Positions 12,513 to 20,481 of a DNA stretch of 38,624 nucleotides are shown here, one piece after another. The notes under the pieces were generated by a model. That model made no database searches, was not told where the DNA came from, and saw only the letters and a program-made list of their open reading frames with translations. The translations under genes and the position numbers were made by a program. Each line of letters opens with the position of its first letter. The stretch's first letter is position 1. This DNA is from Clostridia bacterium (lineage in GTDB: Bacteria; Bacillota; Clostridia; Christensenellales; UBA1242), in assembly GCA_009929275.1 (NCBI GenBank), contig SAAW01000010.1, positions 1 through 38,624 of the forward strand, in the 5' to 3' direction.

Positions 12513-13256
12513 ATGTTAATTAACGGTTATGGAACTATCAATTGGTCATCACTTCTAGTGGTGAGTGCTCTCGGCATTTTAGGTTTGTGGGTCGCTTTCA
12601 GTTTTTTGAATAAAAACGGACTATTTCTATTTTCTGTCTTAGCGATTGCGCTCTCAACAATGTTGAGCCCAGCATTAATTTATGGGCCACTCTCAATGTC
12701 AATTGTGCTGCTCCCCCTTGTCTTTTTTGCACTTTTCATTTGCTATGAAAAGTATGGGAAAGATGACGCTCAGAGGTTGTTCTACATATCACTCATCACA
12801 ATTGGAGTGTTATTCGTTTTCAGTTTTTTCCAAGCAGCATACTTAGACGCAGAATTCAATATGCAATTCTTTTTAAGTTGGGATTTCATTGGGGGCTACA
12901 TTGCTTTGGCAGTGGCTTATGCAAGTGCAGGTTTTGGGACATATTTCTTAAACAGCAAAATTTCTTGGAAGAAGATGAACAAATATCTTCGAAGAAGTTT
13001 GATAATTTCCATCGCATCTGTCATCAATTGTATCTTGTTTGTGTTTCTTAGCAACATCGGAAGTTTGGCTTTCGGAAGCATAATTCTCTTAATGTTTATT
13101 GCAATTCTTATAACAACTTCGGTGAGTTTTGCAGTTGCATATCTTGCAAAATATTTAAACAGAAAGCCTATCATTGAGATTACTCCAGATGTCACTGCAG
13201 AAGAAAAAGCAGAAAAAGCAGAACAAGAAGCAAAAGAAGTAAAAGATAAAGAATAA
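12513..13256 (+). CDS. Multi-pass membrane protein, function unknown
   Basis: 247 aa, several TM helices and a charged C-terminal tail; SD aaaggag. Confidence 0.75.
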   Translation: MLINGYGTINWSSLLVVSALGILGLWVAFSFLNKNGLFLFSVLAIALSTMLSPALIYGPLSMSIVLLPLVFFALFICYEKYGKDDAQRLFYISLITIGVLFVFSFFQAAYLDAEFNMQFFLSWDFIGGYIALAVAYASAGFGTYFLNSKISWKKMNKYLRRSLIISIASVINCILFVFLSNIGSLAFGSIILLMFIAILITTSVSFAVAYLAKYLNRKPIIEITPDVTAEEKAEKAEQEAKEVKDKE

Positions 13257-13272
13257 ATAACAAAAAATTTTC

Positions 13273-13300
13273 TTGAAATTTTTGCAAATGTGTGTATAAT
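13273..13300 (+). promoter_or_regulatory. Promoter of tRNA-Val
   Basis: TTGAAA - 16 bp - TATAAT. Confidence 0.65.
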
Positions 13301-13321
13301 GTTTTATACACTTTTGCATTT

Positions 13322-13397
13322 GGGCAATTAACTCAGTTGGTAGAGTGTCACTTTGACGTAGTGGAAGTCAGGAGTTCGAGTCTCTTATTGCCCACCA
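13322..13397 (+). tRNA. tRNA-Val (GAC)
   Basis: Acceptor gggcaat/attgccc, anticodon loop ttGACgt, T-loop ttcgagt, encoded CCA. Confidence 0.9.
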
Positions 13398-13407
13398 AAT
13401 AAAAATT

Positions 13408-13430
13408 AACTCCCGTTTGGGAGTTTTTTT
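13408..13430 (+). terminator. Rho-independent terminator after tRNA-Val
   Basis: aactccc-gttt-gggagttttttt. Confidence 0.85.
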
Positions 13431-13490
13431 ATGACATATAATTGACTATGTTTTTTATGTTGTATACTATTTATATTATTAGAGGTTGTT

Positions 13491-13991
13491 ATGTTTAATG
13501 AATTAAGCGAAAAAGATATTTTTGAGATGGAAAAAGAGATTGATTATAGAATAGCGTTTATTCGCCCAAAAATATCTAAGGATATTGTGGAAGCAAAGGC
13601 GCATGGTGACCTCAGCGAAAATGCCGAGTATCACGCTGCCAGAAGGGAAAAGGGGATTAATGAGGGAAGGATTGAATATCTTCGCTTAATGATAAAAACT
13701 GCCAAAGTTGTCCATCAAAACAATAAAAGTGATGAAGTGGGAATTTTTGACAAAGTGGAAGTGTTTTTTGAGGAAGACAACGAGTCTCAAACGGTTCAAA
13801 TCTCCACCACGATGAGGAATGACCCCTCTAAAGGTGTAATCAGCAAAGAATCCCCCTTTGGACAAGCTATTTTGGGAAAAAGAAAAGGTGATAAGGTTGA
13901 AGTAAAAGTGAATAAGGAATATAGTTATCACGTCGTAATAAAATCAATTATAAAACTCACAAGTGAAGATATAAATATTCCTATTTCATAA
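13491..13991 (+). CDS. greA: GreA/GreB-type transcription elongation factor
   Basis: N-terminal coiled coil with AHGDLSENAEYHAARREKGINEGRIEYL and C-terminal SPFGQAILGKRKGDKVEVKV. Confidence 0.92.
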   Translation: MFNELSEKDIFEMEKEIDYRIAFIRPKISKDIVEAKAHGDLSENAEYHAARREKGINEGRIEYLRLMIKTAKVVHQNNKSDEVGIFDKVEVFFEEDNESQTVQISTTMRNDPSKGVISKESPFGQAILGKRKGDKVEVKVNKEYSYHVVIKSIIKLTSEDINIPIS

Positions 13992-14021
13992 AATAGATTT
14001 ATTCAAACTTTTTTAAATTTT

Positions 14022-14052
14022 AAAAAAACAGGTAAAATAACCTGTCTTTTTT
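14022..14052 (+). terminator. Rho-independent terminator after greA
   Basis: acagg-taaaataa-cctgt followed by ctttttt. Confidence 0.75.
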
Positions 14053-14081
14053 AATTAAATTATAAATTTATAGAAAAAATA

Positions 14082-14630
14082 TTAAACATAATTCTCACAA
14101 AGAACTTCGAAATAACTTTGTGGGTGAGCGCATGTTGGGCAAATTTCTGGTGCTTTTTTGCCGACGACAATATGTCCGCAATTTCTGCATTCCCAAACTT
14201 TAATTTCGCTTTTTTCAAACACTTTTTTTGCTTCTACATTTTTGAGAAGTGCTCGATATCTCTCTTCGTGGCGCTTTTCAATCTTTGCCACCAGTCTAAA
14301 CTTTCCTGCCAAATCTTTAAACCCTTCTTTCTCGGCAGTTTTTGCAAAATTATCATACATATCAGTCCATTCATAATTCTCACCAGCAGCCGCAGATACA
14401 AGATTTTGCGCAGTGTCTCCTATGCCGTTTAGTTCTTTAAACCAAAGTTTAGCATGCTCTTTTTCGTTGTCAGAAGTTTTGCCAAAAATTTCTGCAATTT
14501 GCTCAAAGCCCTCTTTTTTGGCAACACTTTGGAAATAATTATATTTTGTCCTTGCTTGAGTTTCCCCAGCAAAAGCCTCTAAAAGATTTTTTTCTGTCTG
14601 CGTTCCCGCATATTTATTTTTATTTTCCAT
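14082..14630 (-). CDS. Rubrerythrin
   Basis: Ferritin-like domain [33 protein letters not shown] plus C-terminal rubredoxin [30 protein letters not shown]. Confidence 0.95.
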   Translation of the reverse strand: MENKNKYAGTQTEKNLLEAFAGETQARTKYNYFQSVAKKEGFEQIAEIFGKTSDNEKEHAKLWFKELNGIGDTAQNLVSAAAGENYEWTDMYDNFAKTAEKEGFKDLAGKFRLVAKIEKRHEERYRALLKNVEAKKVFEKSEIKVWECRNCGHIVVGKKAPEICPTCAHPQSYFEVLCENYV

Positions 14631-14746
14631 ATTTCTTTCTCCTTTTTTTTATCAATTACACATAATTATAACATAAATATATTAATTAAAAAACAAATCA
14701 ACTTGTTTTTATAACAATAGGGAATATAAATCTTTTAAATAGTAGA

Positions 14747-15232
14747 TTAAAGATATTCTTTCATTGCATTTTCTAGAAACTCACCCGCGTTCAAAATTAT
14801 TTTCTTTTCAGCATAAGAGTCGTTATCTCGATTGTCAATAAATTCCTCAAATCCACTTTCAACAATTTTGACCAATTCTTCAGGATTGCCCCTGTTTCTT
14901 AATCTCTGAATATATTCTTCTTTACAATTTTTACTTGGATATACAAGCCAATATTTCAAATTATTTCTACGGCACAATTCAAGGACTCTATAAGGAACCA
15001 AAATAAAGTCAAAATTTTTCTGTGCTAAAAGTAACTTTTCAAGATAAATATTTTCAAAATTTGGATTTTTTTTCTTTTTAAGACCTTTAATTGCCTCATT
15101 CCCTAGTTTTTTTTGATTTTCAGTCAAAATATAGGCGTCGTTAATTGATTCCAAATCAATCACATTACTATATTTTTTTCCCAAGGTTGTTTTACCGCTT
15201 CCGATGAAAGAATGGACGATTATACCTTTCAT
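14747..15232 (-). CDS. P-loop NTPase / nucleotide-kinase-like protein
   Basis: Walker A IIVHSFIGSGKTTLGKKY, NVIDLES, LVYPSKNCKEEYIQRLRNRGN; overlaps the upstream gene stop by 4 nt (ATGA). Confidence 0.7.
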   Translation of the reverse strand: MKGIIVHSFIGSGKTTLGKKYSNVIDLESINDAYILTENQKKLGNEAIKGLKKKKNPNFENIYLEKLLLAQKNFDFILVPYRVLELCRRNNLKYWLVYPSKNCKEEYIQRLRNRGNPEELVKIVESGFEEFIDNRDNDSYAEKKIILNAGEFLENAMKEYL

Positions 15233-15918
15233 TTATTTTCACCAAAAAGACCTAATAAAAAATCACTATATTTTTTTTGCAATTTTAAAAGTTTAATTCT
15301 TTCAGTAAATATTGCTTTTTGACTTTCTTCTTTTAAACAAAAATTTGACATAATGTGATATCTTGTTCTTTCAATTCCAAAATACTTGAAAAAGATTTTA
15401 AGTAAAACAGAAAAATCATTCTTATATTTTTTTATATAAATTTCTTTCTTTATTTCAAATCTTTCTGGTGTTAAGTTTGCATATGTCATCAATTTGAAAC
15501 CTAGATTTTTTTTAAAATCTTCAATATAAACTTTTTGACCATTCAAATAGATAAAATAAATAGTTTTTTCAATTTTTGAAATGTCACAATTAAAACAGTC
15601 CAAAAAAATTTCTTTTCCTTCAACTTCCTGTCTTTTTTTTGTTTTGCCCAAATTATAAACTTCGTGGCGATAGACTTCAATGTCATAATCCGTAGGATTT
15701 CTGTAAAATTTTGAAAATAGAAGGCTAATTTTATAGTGATAAAGAATTTTAATCTTGCCTTCAACGACATGACATTTACTCACCAATTTTTTGTCGCACA
15801 GCCCTAAAAGCATCAGTCCAATTGAACCCGCAAAAGAATAAATAATTCCCTTCTCGTCTTCTTGTGGATATTTTTTTATTATAGCCAAAATATTTTCAAC
15901 AAACTCAGACTTCTTCAC
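15229..15918 (-). CDS. Uncharacterised protein, possible nucleotidyltransferase-like fold
   Basis: 229 aa; FAGSIGLMLLG and RNPTDYDIEVY loosely resemble GS and DxD elements of NTase-fold proteins; fold is inference only. Confidence 0.6.
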   Translation of the reverse strand: MKKSEFVENILAIIKKYPQEDEKGIIYSFAGSIGLMLLGLCDKKLVSKCHVVEGKIKILYHYKISLLFSKFYRNPTDYDIEVYRHEVYNLGKTKKRQEVEGKEIFLDCFNCDISKIEKTIYFIYLNGQKVYIEDFKKNLGFKLMTYANLTPERFEIKKEIYIKKYKNDFSVLLKIFFKYFGIERTRYHIMSNFCLKEESQKAIFTERIKLLKLQKKYSDFLLGLFGENK

Positions 15919-15950
15919 ATTTCCTCCAAAAAATTTATTTTAAATTTTCT

Positions 15951-16436
15951 TTAATTATTACTCATAATTTTAGAATAATCAAAACCAATTGGACAACAAC
16001 TAGGAACGCCCAAAAATGGAGTTTCCTCACTATTTGGAATGTTATAAGCAAGAGATATGAACGGAGCGATGTTAACCCCACTTGTCACGCATATCACACA
16101 TTCATCATCTTCAAATTTTGCAATTATTTCTTTTAACAAAGAAGTTATTCTATTTTGAGTGTTAACCCATGTCTCACCTTTATTGCTACGATATTCATTA
16201 AGTCTTTCGTCAATTATGATAGGGACATTCAAATATTTATTAATTAAATTCGCAGTCTTTGTGCATCTAAAAAATTCTGATGAATAAATAGCTTTGATGA
16301 TAATACTTGAATTCATTTCTTTAAATAGTTTTGCAACAATTTTAGCATCTTTCTTTCCAATATTTGTTATGTCATCATCTTGACTAGGCGGATTTCCTTT
16401 AAGTCTATTAGCATGGTGGCAATAAATTATTCTCAT
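15951..16436 (-). CDS. Histidine-phosphatase (phosphoglycerate mutase)-like protein with altered catalytic motif
   Basis: MRIIYCHHANR in place of the RHG motif, IYSSEFFRCTKTANLI, DERLNEYRSNKGETW; second catalytic His position reads VTSGVNI. Confidence 0.7.
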   Translation of the reverse strand: MRIIYCHHANRLKGNPPSQDDDITNIGKKDAKIVAKLFKEMNSSIIIKAIYSSEFFRCTKTANLINKYLNVPIIIDERLNEYRSNKGETWVNTQNRITSLLKEIIAKFEDDECVICVTSGVNIAPFISLAYNIPNSEETPFLGVPSCCPIGFDYSKIMSNN

Positions 16437-16531
16437 CTATTCCCCTTTACTCGTTCACATAAGTATATTATTAAAAAATTAAAATTAAGTCAAACTTAAT
16501 GAAGAATGATAAATATTTATTAAAATGAAAA

Positions 16532-17317
16532 TTAATGTTTACCATCTATTTTTTCATAATATTGATTAATAATTTTTTGGAATTTGCTTGGCATCTTTTT
16601 TATTGCCTGCAATTTTAATGAATTTTCAATTCCATAAAGCGCCTCTGCCATTCCGCCAACAATACAAGCATTTGTGTCTGTATCTCCTCCAAAAGAAATT
16701 GCTAATAAAATTGCATTTTCAAATGAATTTGAATTAAATATGGAGTATAAACATATTGGCAAAGTTGTTTCACAAGTATAATTAAATTTTTCAACAATTG
16801 GCTTAACAATGTTTAAATTTAGTTTTGAAATAACATCATTTTTACTTAAACCTAACCTAAAATAAAAAATAATAAGCGCAATGGTTGTTGCTGAAGATAT
16901 TGCTTCAAAAGAATTGTGAGATGGTGCTGTTGCAAGTTTAACATTTTCCACAACTTCTTTCTCAGAATTAAACAAAAAACCTACTGGTGCAATCCTCATC
17001 ATTGCTCCATTTCCATGACTATTCCCAATTTCATTTGAGTTTGCCCATTTCATAAAATTTGGAGAGAATGTTGTTTTAAAATATGGAAAATAATCTGGCA
17101 AATAACCTGAAAAATCTTTTACATATTGTTTTAAAACAGATACATAATCCTTTTTATTAATAATTGCATCGGCGATTGCTACAGTTAAAATTGTGTCGTC
17201 ACTATAAAAAGAATTTTCTTCAATGATTTTATTAATTATAATTGGCTTATATTCGCTAATTTGCCCATATTCATAAATTGACCCAGCCAAATCTCCAATA
17301 ATAGATCCTAACATCAC
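16532..17317 (-). CDS. ADP-ribosylglycohydrolase (DraG-like) family protein
   Basis: GSIIGDLAGSIYE, YSDDTILTVA, GNGAMMRIAPVGF, SHNSFEAISSATTIAL, SFGGDTDTNACIVGGMAEALYG. Confidence 0.9.
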   Translation of the reverse strand: MMLGSIIGDLAGSIYEYGQISEYKPIIINKIIEENSFYSDDTILTVAIADAIINKKDYVSVLKQYVKDFSGYLPDYFPYFKTTFSPNFMKWANSNEIGNSHGNGAMMRIAPVGFLFNSEKEVVENVKLATAPSHNSFEAISSATTIALIIFYFRLGLSKNDVISKLNLNIVKPIVEKFNYTCETTLPICLYSIFNSNSFENAILLAISFGGDTDTNACIVGGMAEALYGIENSLKLQAIKKMPSKFQKIINQYYEKIDGKH

Positions 17318-17347
17318 AAACTCCTAAATTTTGTTATCAACTTTTTA

Positions 17348-17375
17348 ATTATATAACATTTTGCAAGCATTGTAA
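17348..17375 (-). promoter_or_regulatory. Candidate promoter of the ADP-ribosylglycohydrolase operon
   Basis: Minus-strand TTACAA - 16 bp - TATAAT upstream of the 17317 start. Confidence 0.45.
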
Positions 17376-17508
17376 TTCTAATTAAAACAAATTAAAAAAT
17401 GCAACAAAGAAACTAGGCAAAATACTTAGTTTTTTATGGGTAAAATTATGGGTAAAATTAAACTTTTTAATAAATAAAAATTTCGTTGACTCGTAAAACC
17501 CTTTAATT

Positions 17509-17597
17509 TGGCGGAGAGGACAGGATTCGAACCTGCGGTTGCTATTAACAACACACGCTTTCCAAGCGTGCACTTTAGACCACTCGGACACCTCTCC
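17509..17597 (-). tRNA. tRNA-Ser (GGA)
   Basis: Acceptor ggagagg/cctctcc, long variable arm, anticodon loop ttGGAaa, encoded CCA. Confidence 0.92.
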
Positions 17598-17760
17598 AAA
17601 AATTTGTTGGCGAAAATATTTTGTGGATTTGTCTAAAAAATAATTTTATGACTAAAAACTGAATAAAATTTAGTCACCTTTGCATTATACAAAAAAGTTT
17701 ATTGTTTTGCAATAGAATTTTTGTTTTTTATGTTTGGAGGATTGACCACAAAAACTACAT

Positions 17761-18264
17761 TTATATGTAGAATTTAACAACCGTGCCGTCCTTGCATTTG
17801 ATAAGATTTATATGTCCATTTTTTGGTATTTTGTTAATAAAAGTGTTGATTGCATAAAGCGCAGAACTATGCCCCACAATTAAAACGCAGTCCAATTGCT
17901 TGTCCACAATTCTATTAAGCCCAGAAAAAACCCTATCTAGATATGTTTTGCAAGTCTCATATTCCTCACTTTCAAAATTATAGTTGAAATAATTTTTTGT
18001 AAATTCGTCTTGCAAAGTTGCGATTTGATTAAGTTTCAGCACCCCACGCTCATCAAATTCTTTGAAAATATTGAGTGAAATTTTCCTGTTTTTGTTAACT
18101 ATGTTTGCAGTTTGTAAGGCACAAGTTTGAGGTGAAATAAATATTTCGTCTATTTTTTCACCTTTGAGATATTGCCTAGCAAAAAATGCTTGCAGTTTTC
18201 CTTTGAGTGTCAGAGTGCCTTTTAAAATATTTTCTTCTCCGTGATTAAGAAAGATTATCTTCAT
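17761..18264 (-). CDS. Histidine-phosphatase-like protein (NHG variant)
   Basis: MKIIFLNHGEEN, IFISPQTCALQTANIV, VLIVGHSSALYAI. Confidence 0.75.
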   Translation of the reverse strand: MKIIFLNHGEENILKGTLTLKGKLQAFFARQYLKGEKIDEIFISPQTCALQTANIVNKNRKISLNIFKEFDERGVLKLNQIATLQDEFTKNYFNYNFESEEYETCKTYLDRVFSGLNRIVDKQLDCVLIVGHSSALYAINTFINKIPKNGHINLIKCKDGTVVKFYI

Positions 18265-18275
18265 TTTGTTTCCTT

Positions 18276-19004
18276 TTAGATAAAAAATATAAACATTGCA
18301 ATGGCAATCTGAGCAAGATAATATAAAAAGTGATTGATGAATATTAAGGATTTATCATCTTGTTTTCCACCAAAATATTGCATTGAGAGAACTAGGTCGG
18401 AAAGTAAAAACAGAACAAAGCCAATTGCAAGAATAAACATTGGAAGTCCCGCGATGAGAAAACTTAAAAATATTGAAAGTGCCGTTGCAAAAAGCAATAT
18501 GAAAGTGTATGCGTTCACAATCTTTGCAAAGCCTTCAAAGTTAAATTTTAAAATCTTTATTGAAGCAAAATATATAATAGCAGTAAGCAAAATTGAAACT
18601 GCAACTATGATGAGTAAAGATAACCATTGCTCAGCGAAAAGATTGATTGCGTTTTGTGAAAATAGAATGAGCGCAGAAATATAAAAAAGATGCCCTAAGC
18701 CAAAAGAAGTCATTCCAAAAGTAAGATATTTGTTTTGATGAAAAGGATATATGACCTTTAAATCTAGCAAAATATCGCCAATAAGTCCGCAAACAAGCCC
18801 CGCAATTATGCACGACACAGCGTAACTGTTATATATGTTCAGTCCAGTTTTTGTCGAGGAAAGAAAGACAGCCAACAAAATAAAACTCAGCGAAGCCAGA
18901 GCTTTTGTGACAACACCTTCCACACCGCCCTTTTTAATTCGAGTATATAAAAATAAAGAAACTGTTAGAAAGCAAATGATGAGAGAAACTAATAAAACAA
19001 TCAT
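18276..19004 (-). CDS. YhhN/TMEM86-like (lysoplasmalogenase family) membrane protein
   Basis: GLIGDILLDLKVIYPFHQNKYLTFGMTSFGLGHLFYISALI, LFLLSDLVLSM. Confidence 0.75.
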   Translation of the reverse strand: MIVLLVSLIICFLTVSLFLYTRIKKGGVEGVVTKALASLSFILLAVFLSSTKTGLNIYNSYAVSCIIAGLVCGLIGDILLDLKVIYPFHQNKYLTFGMTSFGLGHLFYISALILFSQNAINLFAEQWLSLLIIVAVSILLTAIIYFASIKILKFNFEGFAKIVNAYTFILLFATALSIFLSFLIAGLPMFILAIGFVLFLLSDLVLSMQYFGGKQDDKSLIFINHFLYYLAQIAIAMFIFFI

Positions 19005-19184
19005 TTTTTCACCTCATAAAAATATATTTTAAATATTATAAAGTCAATGCAAAAAAATTCCAAATGAATTTGAGCATAAAGGGTTTAAAAATCAAAACTG
19101 AGATAAATAAAACTTGATAGTATTTTATAAAAATTCTTTAAAATAGTCCATCTTTGTGGTAATATATCTTTTCAAGGAGCAAAA

Positions 19185-20402
19185 ATGAAATCGTTGACAC
19201 TAAAATATGAGAACTGCATCTACAAGAAAAGCTTTCCAAACGGGCTAAAAGAAAAAGTATTTTTTTCAACAAAAATGGAAAAATTGTGCAAAAAACGCAT
19301 CATAAATAAAATAGATAAATCCGCAAATTTCATAGATTTGCCTTTTCAAAATAAAGAAGAAGTGAAGAACATTCAACTTTTTGGGCTTAAAATTTCACGG
19401 CTTTTTTCTCGCTTTGTTTTGGTGGGACAAGAAAATGTGACTAATGGAACAAAGGCAATTTTCTCAATTATAGATAACATAAAAGACGAAAAGGATAAGA
19501 CAAAAAATCAAATTAATTTTGAAATTATATCAAGCGACGACGTCCAAAAATTAAACTTTATTTTAGAAAAAGAAGAAATAAACAAAACATTCTTTAATTT
19601 TGTTATAAAAGATGACTTTGACATAGAAACACTTTCTCTTTTTTCTTTAACTATTGCTAGATTAAAAGAAGAAATGAGAGAAAACTTTTTTGTGAATATC
19701 GTTGTCACCACACAAGAAGGGAATAATTTATGGAATTTTTGCGTGCAAAATAAGATAAAAACGCTCAAATTTCCGAAAGATATAGATGAAAAATATTGCA
19801 CACTTTCTCACGTGGGACTTTTCCCAATGGCAGTGTTAGGACTAGATCTTGAAAAGGTTCTAACAGGCGCGAAGCAAATGCTTGAAAACTTCAAACAAGA
19901 AAGAGCAGAACAATCACCTTCATTTTCCACCGCTCTTATTATCTACAATTTTTATAAGTTAAAGAAAAGACAAATTTTTTTTAAAACAGTAGCCAAAAAT
20001 TTGCAAGATTTAATAAAACACTTTGAAGTTTTAGTAAATTTTTTTGAGATTAAATATAGCGAAAAAATTTATATGATTTTTAACACAAAAGAGAAAAAAA
20101 CAAACTTAAAAATTCCAAAATTGAATGAAAACATAATTCTCCCAAAAACTTTTCAAGAAATAAACACTTTGAATTGCATTTCGATAGAACAAGCCTTAAA
20201 AGAAAAGAAAATCCCGAGTTTTTCACTTGAAATGTTGGAAAAAACTGATGATGCAATCGGGCAAATAGTGTTTCATTTTGAGTTAGCATCAGTTATTCTG
20301 AGAGAACTTTTCAAAACAAAGACAGAGAATGACTTTGAAAATTTTAAAAACGAAAAAATAAAAATATTATTATCATCAAATCAAAAATCAAAACAAAAAT
20401 AA
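19185..20402 (+). CDS. Degenerate glucose-6-phosphate isomerase-like protein (SIS-fold, probable pseudoenzyme)
   Basis: NFIDLPFQNKEEVKNIQLFGLKISRLFSRFVLVGQENVTNGTKAIF, INFEIISSDDVQKL, LSHVGLFPMAVLGLDLEKVLTGAKQML and DAIGQIVFHFELASVILRELF align in order with Pgi landmarks. Confidence 0.65.
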   Translation: MKSLTLKYENCIYKKSFPNGLKEKVFFSTKMEKLCKKRIINKIDKSANFIDLPFQNKEEVKNIQLFGLKISRLFSRFVLVGQENVTNGTKAIFSIIDNIKDEKDKTKNQINFEIISSDDVQKLNFILEKEEINKTFFNFVIKDDFDIETLSLFSLTIARLKEEMRENFFVNIVVTTQEGNNLWNFCVQNKIKTLKFPKDIDEKYCTLSHVGLFPMAVLGLDLEKVLTGAKQMLENFKQERAEQSPSFSTALIIYNFYKLKKRQIFFKTVAKNLQDLIKHFEVLVNFFEIKYSEKIYMIFNTKEKKTNLKIPKLNENIILPKTFQEINTLNCISIEQALKEKKIPSFSLEMLEKTDDAIGQIVFHFELASVILRELFKTKTENDFENFKNEKIKILLSSNQKSKQK

Positions 20403-20428
20403 AATGAAAAATTTGAGATATAGATTTA

Positions 20429-20459
20429 AAAAAAACGGCTTAAAACAAACCGTTTTTCA
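20429..20459. terminator. Bidirectional terminator between convergent genes
   Basis: aaaaacgg-cttaaaacaaa-ccgttttt. Confidence 0.8.
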
Positions 20460-20481
20460 TACTAATTAATTAATAATTTTA

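Noticed and set aside
17382-17591. 69-aa ORF on - strand
   Set aside because: Lies across tRNA-Ser and its downstream repeats; translated tRNA artefact.
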